A DNA stretch of 64,000 nucleotides from Fictibacillus barbaricus. Its GTDB lineage: Bacteria; Bacillota; Bacilli; Bacillales; Fictibacillaceae. Positions 17,791 through 26,549 of this stretch are shown piece by piece (the first letter of the stretch is position 1; each line of letters opens with the position of its first letter). The DNA lies in contig NZ_BMCE01000001.1 in NCBI RefSeq assembly GCF_014635025.1, positions 496,001-560,000 of the forward strand, written 5' to 3'. Below the pieces are notes generated by a model. The model made no database searches. It saw nothing but the letters and a program-made list of their open reading frames with translations, and was not told the DNA's origin. The position numbers were made by a program, and so were the translations under genes.

Positions 17791-19206
17791 TTAATTTTGT
17801 TCACTAGGTGTTTCTTCTTCCTTCTTTCTCTCTTTAATGAAGAAAGAAATGATGAGTCCTATTAACGATAGTACGGATACGACGATAAATGCCATATTCG
17901 CCCCATACATGTCAGGATAGGAGATTTCAGGGTTTTGTACGGCTGTTTCTGCTGTCGTTGTCATGACTGTGACTAAAATAGCTGTACCCACCGATGCGGC
18001 AATCATTTTCATCGTGTTATCCATGGCTGCTCCGTGAGGAATCAATCGTTTAGGGAGCCGGTTTAATCCCGCTGTTGCAACTGGCATCATGACCATGGCC
18101 AGGCCTAACATACGTACTCCATACATAACCGTAATGAAGGTGAATGATGTTGAAGGGCTTAACGATGCAAAAGCAAAAGATGATCCTGTGATAATCATTA
18201 AACCTGTAAACGCGAGCCATCTCGCACCAAACTTATCAAAAAGCCTTCCTGTTATCGGTGATAAGAGACCCGTGATCAGTGCACCAGGTAAAAGTGCGAG
18301 CCCTGCTTCAAAAGCTGTAAAATCTCTCATGTTCTGCATGAATAGCGGAATGATCGTTTCAGCTCCAATCAATCCCATAAAGGTGATCATCCCAATAATG
18401 ACCGTGAGCGGAAAAATAGAGTTAGCGAACACACGGAATTCAAGCATAGGCTGGGTTAAACGCAGTTGTCTCGTAATGAAGAAGAGAAGGGAAATCACAC
18501 CAACCGTGAGCCATAATAAGGTGGTTGCAGCCGTCCACCCCTGGTTGCCTGCACATGTAAATCCGTAGAGCAGACCGCCAAAACCAAATGAAGAAAGGAT
18601 GATTGATAAAACATCTACCTTTGTTTTTGCTGTTTCTGTTACGTTTTTAAGTGCAAAGAACGCCACGATGATATCGATGATCGCAATCGGGAGGATAATG
18701 AAAAACAGCACTCTCCATGAATAGTGAGAGGTTACCCATCCAGACAAAGCCGGACCGATTGCCGGTGCAAATGAAATAACAAGTCCGACTAGCCCCATCG
18801 CCGATCCTCGCTTGTTCACAGGAAAAATCATAAGGAAGACCGTTTGCATAAGAGGCAGCATGACACCGGCTCCACTGGATTGAATGACCCTTCCCATGAG
18901 CAGCATCTCGAAATTTGGTGCAAGGCCAGCTACCAGTGTTCCAAGAACAAATACACTCATCGCCGAGATAAATAGCTGTCTTGTCGTAAACCGTTCTAAT
19001 AAAAAGGCGCTGACGGGTATCATGATCCCGTTAACGAGCATAAAAACGGTCGTCAGCCACTGTGCACTGTTTGCTGTAATATTCATCTCTTCCATAATCG
19101 GAGGAATCGCTGTTATCATCAGCGTTTGGTTTAAAATTGCAATGAACGTTCCTGCCAAAAGCAGAGCAACGATCGTTGACTGTTTATAATTTTGTGTCGT
19201 TTCCAT
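17791..19206 (-). CDS. DHA2-family MFS drug efflux transporter
   Basis: A membrane protein of about 471 residues with 14 predicted helices, typical of the EmrB/QacA (DHA2) drug:H+ antiporters such as LmrB. Family motifs include TALMITAIPPIMEE-like sequence in TM1 (NQTLMITAIPPI), WLTTVFMLVNGI, GRVIQSSGAGVMLPL and GPALSGWVTSHYSWRVLFFI. The start was set at the ATG at 19206; an in-frame TTG at 19230 is possible, and neither has a strong ribosome binding site. No TetR-type regulator is adjacent, so induction cannot be predicted. Confidence 0.87.
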   Translation of the reverse strand: METTQNYKQSTIVALLLAGTFIAILNQTLMITAIPPIMEEMNITANSAQWLTTVFMLVNGIMIPVSAFLLERFTTRQLFISAMSVFVLGTLVAGLAPNFEMLLMGRVIQSSGAGVMLPLMQTVFLMIFPVNKRGSAMGLVGLVISFAPAIGPALSGWVTSHYSWRVLFFIILPIAIIDIIVAFFALKNVTETAKTKVDVLSIILSSFGFGGLLYGFTCAGNQGWTAATTLLWLTVGVISLLFFITRQLRLTQPMLEFRVFANSIFPLTVIIGMITFMGLIGAETIIPLFMQNMRDFTAFEAGLALLPGALITGLLSPITGRLFDKFGARWLAFTGLMIITGSSFAFASLSPSTSFTFITVMYGVRMLGLAMVMMPVATAGLNRLPKRLIPHGAAMDNTMKMIAASVGTAILVTVMTTTAETAVQNPEISYPDMYGANMAFIVVSVLSLIGLIISFFIKERKKEEETPSEQN

Positions 19207-19401
19207 CCAGCATTCATTCCCGTCTTCCAAAATAATGATGTGTACAGCTTACACGAATTCTTGGCTGATTCACATTAATTTGCCTCTATCTAAACACATT
19301 TATTATGGTTAAATATATTGATCAAAATCCATGTGATCATTGTGTTGAATGACGAAAGGTCGATGTGTAACTAAAGTTTTTTTATAAAACAATGATCTAA
19401 A

Positions 19402-19430
19402 TGGACAACTTTTAACGTATGTATTATAGT
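19402..19430 (+). promoter_or_regulatory. SigA promoter of the yihY-like gene
   Basis: TGGACA (19402-19407) and TATAGT (19425-19430) are separated by 17 bp; each differs from consensus by one base. The likely start codon lies about 42 bases downstream. Confidence 0.65.
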
Positions 19431-19471
19431 TACAACTTTTAAGGAATGGCTTAGATATGAGGTGCTGCAGC

Positions 19472-20275
19472 ATGAATATCGTTCAACTCCTGAATCAATT
19501 AAGCGATCGTTTCTTCAAGCTAAGGGTATATGACCTGTCGGCACAGATGGCGTATTACTTTTTGATGTCCGTCTTTCCGTTTTTGTTGGTGATCTATTCT
19601 TTGCTGACCTACTTGCCGCTCCGTGAAGAAAATATTTTAGAGTTGATCCAGCCCTATGCCCCAGACAGCACATATGCTTTGATAGAGAAAACACTATCGT
19701 ATACGGTTATGAGGCAAGAGGGAAACCTGTTGTCCTTTAGTTTAATCATAACTTTGTGGCTTTCTTCCATGGGGTTTCAATGCATGAAACGCATTTTAAA
19801 TGATGCGTATGAAGTGAGAAATGAAGAGAATATGCTGAAGCAAATTGCAGAAAGTTTGCTGTTAACGATCGGATTTATGATCGCTGTTCTGTTTTCCGTG
19901 ATTGTTCCTCTATTCGAAAAAGTGCTGAGTGTGTACTTGGAAGGAATTTTCTCTAATGTGGCGTTTCAAAAGTTATGGATTATCGTGCAGTGGGGAATAG
20001 GGACAGTGTTTCTGTTAGTCTTCTTCATTGTTCTGTATTCATTTGCGCCTAGCATTAAGTTAGGCTTTAGGAAGGTGCTTCCGGGTGCCTTTTTTGCTAC
20101 GATCGGCTGGCAGCTCGTATCGATGGGCTTCGCTTCGTACGTGGGCGGCAACAACTACTCTGCTTTGTATGGACAGGTTTCTGGGCTAGTCGTGCTAATG
20201 CTGTGGTTCTACCTGTCTGCCATGATGATTATTATCGGTGGACTATTGAATACAGTGGTTTATCCTGAAAAATAG
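19472..20275 (+). CDS. YihY/virulence factor BrkB family membrane protein
   Basis: A 267-residue inner-membrane protein with six hydrophobic segments, of the YihY (formerly RNase BN/BrkB) family. DLSAQMAYYFLMSVFPFLL at the N-terminus and YVGGNNYSALYGQVSGLVVLMLWFYLSAMMIIIGG at the C-terminus are diagnostic. Function is unknown; export or polyisoprenoid transport has been proposed for the family. Two in-frame ATGs (19457 and 19472) both have plausible ribosome binding sites; GAGGTG seven bases upstream favours 19472. Confidence 0.85.
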   Translation: MNIVQLLNQLSDRFFKLRVYDLSAQMAYYFLMSVFPFLLVIYSLLTYLPLREENILELIQPYAPDSTYALIEKTLSYTVMRQEGNLLSFSLIITLWLSSMGFQCMKRILNDAYEVRNEENMLKQIAESLLLTIGFMIAVLFSVIVPLFEKVLSVYLEGIFSNVAFQKLWIIVQWGIGTVFLLVFFIVLYSFAPSIKLGFRKVLPGAFFATIGWQLVSMGFASYVGGNNYSALYGQVSGLVVLMLWFYLSAMMIIIGGLLNTVVYPEK

Positions 20276-20292
20276 AATATATAAATGTTATT

Positions 20293-20324
20293 GGGCTGAT
20301 CTTGATAAAAGATCAGCCTCTTTT
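20293..20324 (+). terminator. Intrinsic terminator after the yihY-like gene
   Basis: GGCTGATCTT pairs with AAGATCAGCC around a short loop and is followed by TCTTTTT. Confidence 0.9.
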
Positions 20325-20340
20325 TGAATTGGGGAGGAGT

Positions 20341-20487
20341 AGGATACGGTACGCATTTTTTAATTTATTATGCGTTCGCCCACTTTTACTTTGTTTACAT
20401 CCAGTTCAAGCTGACTTTTATCCGTATTAGACAAATTCACGCCCAACATCTGGTCTTTTTCAAACAATCCGTTAACGCCCAACTGAT
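20341..20487 (-). repeat. Phased 21-bp box element, copy C (reverse orientation)
   Basis: The only copy in the opposite orientation, so the hairpin end comes first on the + strand (ACGCAT at 20350-20355 with ATGCGT at 20370-20375, a fully complementary stem). CGCCCA-type boxes end at 20382, 20403, 20424 and 20445 (21 bp apart); a further box at 20481 is out of phase, suggesting a small deletion. It lies between convergent genes, 16 bases after the terminator of the yihY-like gene. Its stem differs from other copies at paired positions, which supports the hairpin. Confidence 0.8.
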
Positions 20488-20524
20488 CATCTTCAGGCAG
20501 AAAAATATATAAAAAAATGAAATA

Positions 20525-20553
20525 GAATCTACAAAACGTAGATTCTTTCTTTA
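20525..20553 (-). terminator. Intrinsic terminator after ycsI
   Basis: AGAATCTAC pairs with GTAGATTCT around AAAAC. It closes the minus-strand pxpB operon. Confidence 0.8.
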
Positions 20554-20576
20554 TTTAAGCTGAAAAACTAGCTTTC

Positions 20577-21374
20577 TTATAAAACACCATACTTTTCGTC
20601 CCGCACATCGGTAATAAACATGTGACCGGGTGCATGGGTGATCATAATTTCCGGTTTCACATGCATGGCGACCGCTTGAGGCGTTACACCGCATGCCCAA
20701 AACACAGGAACTTCGCCTTCATAGATCTGGACGGGGTCACCGAAATCAGGTTGATACAAATCATTGATTCCGATAGCCTCAGGGTTTCCTATATGGACAG
20801 GAGCACCGTGAACAGAAGGGAAGCGGCTTGTAACCTGAACAGCCCGAACCACGTCTTTTTCTGGAATAGGACGCATACTCACGACCATCGGACCTTCAAA
20901 ACGTCCAGCCTTTACACAATCAATGTTTGTTTTAAACATCGGAACGTTGCATTCACGCTCGATATGACGAACGGGAATACCGTTATTCATTAACGCATGC
21001 TCAAACGTAAAGGAGCAGCCGAGCAAAAAACCGACCATGTTTTCATCCCAAAGCTCAGTTATATCTTGTCTTTCTTCGACAAGTTCGCCACTGCGATAAA
21101 CACGATACTTCGGAATATCTACACGCAAATCGGCGTCAGGCGCGACAAGGGCAGGAACCGCAGAACCAGGCTCCGTTACATCAAGTACTGGGCAGGGCTT
21201 CGGATTCCGCTGGCAAAACGATAGGAACTCAAAAGCCAACTCTTTAGGCAAGACGACTAAGTTTCCCTGCGTGTACCCGTTCGCAAGTCCGCTCGTTGGT
21301 TTCGTCCAATCTCCTCGTCTTATTAAATCACGAGCATCGGCGGCACTTATTCTATCTAGTGTGTTCATCATCAT
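20577..21374 (-). CDS. ycsI: Putative hydro-lyase YcsI (DUF1445)
   Basis: A 265-residue cytosolic protein of the DUF1445/YcsI family, related to the domain of mammalian D-glutamate cyclase, which interconverts D-glutamate and 5-oxo-D-proline. Seen motifs are ADARDLIRRGDWTKPTSGLANGYTQGN, the cysteine-containing FLLGCSFTFEHALMNNGIPVRH and VFWACGVTPQAVAM near the C-terminus. It is last in the operon pxpB-pxpC-ycsG-ycsI, so a role in handling 5-oxoproline enantiomers is a reasonable inference. Confidence 0.88.
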   Translation of the reverse strand: MMMNTLDRISAADARDLIRRGDWTKPTSGLANGYTQGNLVVLPKELAFEFLSFCQRNPKPCPVLDVTEPGSAVPALVAPDADLRVDIPKYRVYRSGELVEERQDITELWDENMVGFLLGCSFTFEHALMNNGIPVRHIERECNVPMFKTNIDCVKAGRFEGPMVVSMRPIPEKDVVRAVQVTSRFPSVHGAPVHIGNPEAIGINDLYQPDFGDPVQIYEGEVPVFWACGVTPQAVAMHVKPEIMITHAPGHMFITDVRDEKYGVL

Positions 21375-21410
21375 TTACCCCCTATATAGCTTTGCTTAAG
21401 TCTGAATTTT

Positions 21411-22601
21411 TTAAGCGAATAATTTAGGAATCCCAGTATATAACGAATAAACACTCATGATCGCCATGATCATCACAATAATCACACCAAAAATGGTCAT
21501 CCAAACGGGATGTTTATAATCCCCGACAATATTTGGTTTGTACGCGGCAATGAGCATTACACCTAATGAAATCGGTAAAATAAGACCATTTAAAGAACCA
21601 ACCAAGATTAAGATTTTAACAGGCTGTCCAATCAAAGCGAACACAAGCGTAGAGACCGCAATAAACCCAATAATGATCCACTTATGATATTTTTCTAAGG
21701 TAGAATTGAACGTACGGATGAACGAAACTGACGTGTAAGCTGCACCGACAACAGAAGTGATGGCAGCGGCCCACATCACAACACCGAACATTTTGTATCC
21801 GATGTTCCCGGCAGCAAGTTTAAAAACAGATGCTGGCGGATTTTCTGGATCTAATGTTAACCCTTGTGCGACGATTCCAAGCGCAGCCAAGAACAGGAAG
21901 ATACGCATGATTGATGCAATCCCGATCGCAGAAACTGAACTTCTTGTTACTTCACTTATACTTTCTTTTCCTTTGATACCAGCATCAAGCAAACGGTGGG
22001 CACCGGCGAACGTGATGTAACCACCGACTGTTCCGCCAACCAGCGTTACAATGGCAAGAACATCAATCGTATCCGGCACAAATGTTTTTACAACAGCTTC
22101 TCCAACTGGTGGCTGAGCTGTGAACATCACATAAACCGTCAGCGCGATCATAACGAAGCCGGCGACCTGCGTAAAACGGTCCATTGCTTTTCCTGCTTCA
22201 CGCACAACGAAAACCAATATTGCGATAACTCCGCTTAGGATAGCTCCCATTTTTGGCGAGACACCGAACAAGACGTTTAATCCAAGACCTGCTCCGGCAA
22301 CGTTTCCGATGTTAAAAGCAAGCCCGCCCATCACGATCAAAATCGCCAGGAAGAAACCTAATCCAGGCAGAACGTCGTTTGCAATATCCTGCGCTCTTTT
22401 CTCAGAAACCGCGATAATCCGCCACACGTTCATCTGCGCACCGATATCAATGATAATGGAAGTTAAAATAATAAAACCAAAGCTTGCTGCGAGAATGGAC
22501 GTGAAATGCGTCGTTTGTGTTAAAAATCCAGGTCCGATGGCTGATGTAGCCATCAAAAACGCAGCACCCAATAGAATACTTGCTTTTGATTCTTTCTTCA
22601 T
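21411..22601 (-). CDS. ycsG: NRAMP-like transporter YcsG
   Basis: A 396-residue membrane protein with about 11 helices, distantly related to NRAMP metal transporters. The N-terminal ATSAIGPGFLTQTTHFTS replaces the canonical metal-binding DPGN of true NRAMPs, so Mn/Fe transport is doubtful. Location in the 5-oxoprolinase operon suggests uptake of 5-oxoproline or a related organic acid. The ribosome binding site GAGGAGGT precedes the ATG; the gap to pxpC is 15 bases. Confidence 0.85.
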   Translation of the reverse strand: MKKESKASILLGAAFLMATSAIGPGFLTQTTHFTSILAASFGFIILTSIIIDIGAQMNVWRIIAVSEKRAQDIANDVLPGLGFFLAILIVMGGLAFNIGNVAGAGLGLNVLFGVSPKMGAILSGVIAILVFVVREAGKAMDRFTQVAGFVMIALTVYVMFTAQPPVGEAVVKTFVPDTIDVLAIVTLVGGTVGGYITFAGAHRLLDAGIKGKESISEVTRSSVSAIGIASIMRIFLFLAALGIVAQGLTLDPENPPASVFKLAAGNIGYKMFGVVMWAAAITSVVGAAYTSVSFIRTFNSTLEKYHKWIIIGFIAVSTLVFALIGQPVKILILVGSLNGLILPISLGVMLIAAYKPNIVGDYKHPVWMTIFGVIIVMIMAIMSVYSLYTGIPKLFA

Positions 22602-22616
22602 TATTTACCTCCTCGA

Positions 22617-23621
22617 TTACTTGCGTATTTTTAGTGAGATTCCTTGTTTCAGCTGATGAATTTTCTTTTCTCGGTCTAAGTAGAGCTGTTGAGCGACTTT
22701 GTGTGATACCTCGACAAATTGTACTGTATCTCCAGGCTTAAGCTGAGCCATGATAGAAAGGTCAACTGTCGCAATCTGCCCGATCTTCGGGTAGCCGCCT
22801 GTTGTTTGACGGTCGGCAAGCAGAACGATCGGGTTTCCTTCAGATGGTACTTGAATGGTTCCGAAACTCACGGCTTCCGACAGCATTTCTTGCTCCTCTT
22901 CAAGCGAAAGTTCAGGCCCTTTTAATCGGTACCCCATCCGGTCAGACTGTGAGGTTACTTCAAAAGGTTCTGTAAACAGCTTCATCTGGCTGTCCGTCGT
23001 GAACCAGTCATATTGTCTGCCTTTCATGACACGAACGTCAGGCTTGGAAGCAGAAGAAACCGTAAATTCAGATGAAATCGTCCACTGCATTTCAGCAAAC
23101 TTTTTATCCTCGATCTGATCAGCCAAGATTTTTGAGATATTAGCAGAAAGTTCGCTTGGCGTTCCGATCTCTAACTCATCCTCATTCTGCAGCGCTTTTC
23201 CGTTAAAACCACCGATTCCTGCCCGTATGTAAGTCGACTTGCTGTTCATCACCTCTGGCACTTCAAATCCGCCAGCAACCGCTAGATAAGCTCTGCAGCC
23301 GGTTTTACAGCCGCCGAACCTCAGCCTGCTGCCTGCTTTCACCCATACAGAACGCCACAATTTAACGGACTTTCCGTCAATAGTAGGAGACAGGTTGCCG
23401 CCGCATATAGAGATCAATGTATCTTCAGAAAACTCCATGTCCGGTCCTAAAAGCGTAAGCTCTAACGTGGCTTCCTTTTCATCGTTGCCAACCAAAAGAT
23501 TTGCTACCCGGTGCGCTACAGGGTCCATAACGCCACTGGTGATGACACCAAATTTCTGATAGCCGTAACGGCCCAGATCTTGAACACTCGTTAGGAGGCC
23601 GGGCTTAGCAATCGTAATCAT
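22617..23621 (-). CDS. pxpC: 5-oxoprolinase subunit PxpC (KipA-like)
   Basis: A 334-residue protein of the biotin-dependent carboxyltransferase-like (AHS2/urea amidolyase) family. Characteristic segments are ITIAKPGLLTSVQDLGRYGYQKFGVITSGVMDPVA at the N-terminus, which has the PGxxTTVQDxGR-type motif, and GTIQVPSEGNPIVLLADRQTTGGYPKIG. With PxpA and PxpB it forms the ATP-dependent 5-oxoprolinase; in B. subtilis the homologue KipA antagonises the kinase inhibitor KipI. Its ATG overlaps the pxpB stop codon by four bases, so the two are translationally coupled. The family call rests on these motifs. Confidence 0.92.
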   Translation of the reverse strand: MITIAKPGLLTSVQDLGRYGYQKFGVITSGVMDPVAHRVANLLVGNDEKEATLELTLLGPDMEFSEDTLISICGGNLSPTIDGKSVKLWRSVWVKAGSRLRFGGCKTGCRAYLAVAGGFEVPEVMNSKSTYIRAGIGGFNGKALQNEDELEIGTPSELSANISKILADQIEDKKFAEMQWTISSEFTVSSASKPDVRVMKGRQYDWFTTDSQMKLFTEPFEVTSQSDRMGYRLKGPELSLEEEQEMLSEAVSFGTIQVPSEGNPIVLLADRQTTGGYPKIGQIATVDLSIMAQLKPGDTVQFVEVSHKVAQQLYLDREKKIHQLKQGISLKIRK

Positions 23622-24319
23622 TTCTCGTCCTCCTTCATTTTTAAAAACTCTTCCTGTGAGATCGGTACAAATTTAATCTGATCTCCTGCTTGTAAAAGGC
23701 TTGGTGTGTCACCATCAGGCAGAAAAAGCTTTCGTGGTGTTCTGCCGATCAGCTGCCAGCCGCCTGGTGTTTCAATCGGATACACGCCCGTCTGTTTTCC
23801 TGCAATGCCAACAGACCCTGCAGGTATCTTTAAGCGTGGATTCTTTCGGCGTGGAGCTGCTATTTTTTCACTCATCCCGCCGATATAGGGAAACCCTGGA
23901 GCAAACCCGATCATATACACGATGTACTCACCATTCGAGTGGATATCGATCACTTCTTCAGGGATAATTCCGTTATGTTCAGCAACTTCCTCTAGATCTG
24001 GTCCAAACTCTCCGCCATAGCAAACTGGAATCTCCACAATACGTGGTTCTCCATCTTGGTCAACGCTTAATCCTTCTAAAAGCCTTGTCAATTCTTCGCA
24101 TACTGTTTCGTATGGAAGAGTTGTAGTCTCGATTTTCAAAGGGTCGTAGAATACAGCGACTGTCGTGAAACCCGGTACAGTCTCAATAATCCAGTCAAGT
24201 GAACACTCTTCAAAGAAGGAGGAGACTTTTTTGACTTTTTGCTGGATCTCACGGCTGATATCGTCGCCGAGTTCAATGATTATACTGTTGTCGCCTAAAG
24301 GCTCAAGTGTAAATTTCAT
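23618..24319 (-). CDS. pxpB: 5-oxoprolinase subunit PxpB (KipI-like)
   Basis: A 233-residue protein of the AHS1/KipI family. The C-terminal half has the diagnostic YMIGFAPGFPYIGGMSEKIAAPRR and GSVGIAGKQTGVYPIETPGGWQLIGRTP. It is a component of 5-oxoprolinase with PxpA and PxpC. In B. subtilis KipI also inhibits sporulation kinase KinA; a PAS histidine kinase gene lies 7 kb away, but a link is speculation. It is the first gene of the minus-strand operon, with AAAGGAGATTAG as ribosome binding site. Confidence 0.92.
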   Translation of the reverse strand: MKFTLEPLGDNSIIIELGDDISREIQQKVKKVSSFFEECSLDWIIETVPGFTTVAVFYDPLKIETTTLPYETVCEELTRLLEGLSVDQDGEPRIVEIPVCYGGEFGPDLEEVAEHNGIIPEEVIDIHSNGEYIVYMIGFAPGFPYIGGMSEKIAAPRRKNPRLKIPAGSVGIAGKQTGVYPIETPGGWQLIGRTPRKLFLPDGDTPSLLQAGDQIKFVPISQEEFLKMKEDEK

Positions 24320-24488
24320 TGTCTGTCTAATCTCCTTTTTTTATGTAAAATTAATCAGAATATTTGTACATTTATAAAGTTCTAGTATAAAGGAAAACAC
24401 CTTAAAATCAAATCTAATCAAATCTACATACATAGATTCCCGATAGTAATCATTTCTAGTCTCCAAAATTAGCGCAGGGTGGCTAAAC

Positions 24489-24506
24489 TTTAAACAAACG
24501 TTTAAA
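24489..24506. promoter_or_regulatory. Palindrome in the pxpB-manA intergenic region
   Basis: TTTAAACAAACGTTTAAA has perfect 7-bp arms around AAAC. It resembles the palindrome ahead of pxpA (TTAAACATATGTTTAA). It is about 40 bases before manA and 170 before pxpB, so it could act on either gene. The resemblance is suggestive only. Confidence 0.4.
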
Positions 24507-24544
24507 ATAGTTGAGAGAATACACATCTAGGGAGTTGTTGAAAA

Positions 24545-25504
24545 GTGTATAAAGAGCCGATTTTTTTAAAACCTGTGTTTAAAGACCGAATCTGGGGTGG
24601 AACAAAGCTTCGTGAAGAGTTCGGCTACGATATCCCGACTGAAACAACCGGTGAGTGCTGGGGAATCTCCGCTCATTCTCATGGGCCGAGCGAAGTCATA
24701 AATGGTCCTTTAAAAGGGAAGACGCTTGATCAAGTGTGGGACAAGCATCGCGAATTGTTCGCTGATCAAGAGGGTGAAGACTTTCCGCTTTTAGTAAAAA
24801 TTTTAGATGCCAAGACAGACCTGTCAGTGCAAGTGCATCCTGATGATTCATATGCACGTGAAGTAGAAGGAGAAGCTTTCGGGAAAACGGAATGCTGGTA
24901 CGTGATCAACTGTGAGCCAGGGGCAGAACTTGTTTATGGCCATCATGCAAATTCCAAGCTTCAGTTTGAACAGATGGTTGCCGAAAACCGCTGGGATGAA
25001 CTTCTTCGTAAAGTATCGATCAAGCCAGGAGATTTCGTTTATGTGCCAAACGGAACGATACATGCGATTGGTGCGGGCACGATGATCCTTGAGACGCAGC
25101 AAAGCTCTGATGTTACGTATCGTGTGTATGATTACGATCGCCGTGATGATGCTGGGAACCCAAGGGAGCTTCATATCGAAAAGTCTATTGAAGTTGCCAT
25201 GATTCCACATGTAGATGCTGACTTCGAGCCTGTCTTGTCAGGGAATGAGGATCTAAGAATGAAAAAGCTGGTGAGAGAGAATTATTTTACCGTTTACCAC
25301 TGGAATCTAGCAGGATCTGTATCCAAAATAGAGAACCCTGCTTATCTATTAGTGAGTGTGCTGGATGGTGAAGGAGAGTTGAAGGTGGAAGGGGAAACGT
25401 CGTCTTCGTTTAAAAAAGGCGACCATTTTATCTTACCTTCTACGATTAAAAACTTTGCTATGAACGGTAATGCACGATTTATAGTGTCACATCCGACTAT
25501 ATAA
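24545..25504 (+). CDS. manA: Mannose-6-phosphate isomerase, class I
   Basis: A 319-residue zinc enzyme interconverting mannose-6-P and fructose-6-P. The cupin metal site is seen in VQVHPDDSYA, GKTECWYVI and PNGTIHAIGAGTMILETQQSSDVTYRVYDYDR, all signatures of Bacillus ManA/Pmi (about 315 residues). It starts at GTG 24545 with GGGAG upstream. It is divergent from pxpB and monocistronic, with a terminator behind. It may feed sugar for mannose utilisation or for cell-wall polysaccharide precursors. Confidence 0.94.
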   Translation: MYKEPIFLKPVFKDRIWGGTKLREEFGYDIPTETTGECWGISAHSHGPSEVINGPLKGKTLDQVWDKHRELFADQEGEDFPLLVKILDAKTDLSVQVHPDDSYAREVEGEAFGKTECWYVINCEPGAELVYGHHANSKLQFEQMVAENRWDELLRKVSIKPGDFVYVPNGTIHAIGAGTMILETQQSSDVTYRVYDYDRRDDAGNPRELHIEKSIEVAMIPHVDADFEPVLSGNEDLRMKKLVRENYFTVYHWNLAGSVSKIENPAYLLVSVLDGEGELKVEGETSSSFKKGDHFILPSTIKNFAMNGNARFIVSHPTI

Positions 25505-25510
25505 TGTATA

Positions 25511-25547
25511 AAAACACCTGATCATGAATCTGATCGGTGTTTTTTTG
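25511..25547 (+). terminator. Intrinsic terminator after manA
   Basis: AAACACCTGATCA pairs with TGATCGGTGTTT around a short loop, then T. Confidence 0.88.
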
Positions 25548-25634
25548 TTCCACTATAATTTCGTGTTAATTCTTCACAATTTCTAAAAATTTCATATGAG
25601 AACCTATGGTAATTTATACATAAGGGGTGTTGTT

Positions 25635-26543
25635 ATGAAAAATAAACCAATTTATGTAGAAATACCTATTAAGTCCAGTGTAGATGATGTTTGGGAAAAA
25701 TCCCAAAACCCTAAACTTCATGAGCAATGGGATCTTCGTTTTACATCTATTACATATTTGCCAAAAAAATCGGAGGACGAACCTCAATCTTTCTCATATG
25801 AAACAAAGATCGGACTTGGGCTAAAGGTAGCTGGCTGGGGAAAAAGCATTGGTACGCATAATAAAGAGGATGGCTCTAAAACCTCTTCTCTTCACTTCGG
25901 CACTCCTCAAAAGATCTCACCGATATCAGAAGGAAAGGGATATTGGCGATACATACCGACAGAAAAAGGAACAACTTTTCTTACGCAATATGATTACGAT
26001 GTTCGTTATGGCATTCTTGGAAGAATAGTAGATTTCTTTTTCCGCCCGTTGATGGGATGGGCAACTGCCCTTAGTTTTGATGTTCTGAAACGCTGGATTG
26101 AAGAAGGGGAGCTGCCAAGAACGCAGTTCATCCGCTTTTTTAGCCATGCACTGATTACCTTTCTCTTCTTCTTTATTTGGTTTTATCAAGGGCTTGTACC
26201 CAAGCTCATTGCGAAACACCCTGAAGAGGTTGCTATGTTATCCTCTCTCAGTTCCTTACAGGGAGATACGGCTGTAAAGGCTGTGGGAATTGTGGGGATA
26301 CTTGAGGTCCTATTCGGACTCGTTTGGCTTCTATATCGCAGCAAAAGACATCTCCATGCTTTGCAAATTATTGTTTTTCCGGGCTTAACGCTAAGTGCTC
26401 TACTTGCTGATCCTACGATCTCAGCACATCCCTTTAATCCTGTGACCTTTAATATCAGTCTTTGGATACTATCCGTTCTAGGGTTTGTTTTAGCTAAGGA
26501 TGTGCCAACAGCCACAAGCTGCAAACGTTCAAGAAAAGAGTGA
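25635..26543 (+). CDS. yndG: YndG-like SRPBCC + DoxX-like membrane protein
   Basis: A 302-residue protein. The N-terminal 160 residues look like a START/SRPBCC lipid-binding fold (IPIKSSVDDVWEKSQNPKLHEQWDLRFTSI), and the C-terminal half carries four hydrophobic helices of DoxX-like type (FLFFFIWFYQGLVPKLIAKH). The start at ATG 25635 follows AAGGGGTG; an upstream in-frame start at 25596 has no ribosome binding site. The three-gene order with a DUF4166 gene and yndJ matches the yndG-yndH-yndJ block of Bacillus subtilis. Function is unknown; a membrane-lipid-related role is inferred from the SRPBCC fold. Confidence 0.8.
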   Translation: MKNKPIYVEIPIKSSVDDVWEKSQNPKLHEQWDLRFTSITYLPKKSEDEPQSFSYETKIGLGLKVAGWGKSIGTHNKEDGSKTSSLHFGTPQKISPISEGKGYWRYIPTEKGTTFLTQYDYDVRYGILGRIVDFFFRPLMGWATALSFDVLKRWIEEGELPRTQFIRFFSHALITFLFFFIWFYQGLVPKLIAKHPEEVAMLSSLSSLQGDTAVKAVGIVGILEVLFGLVWLLYRSKRHLHALQIIVFPGLTLSALLADPTISAHPFNPVTFNISLWILSVLGFVLAKDVPTATSCKRSRKE

Positions 26544-26549
26544 TTCATA

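Noticed and set aside
24489-24506. cre site before manA
   Set aside because: The centre lacks the required spacing of consensus bases (TGWAARCGYTWNCW); several mismatches. Retained only as a palindrome.
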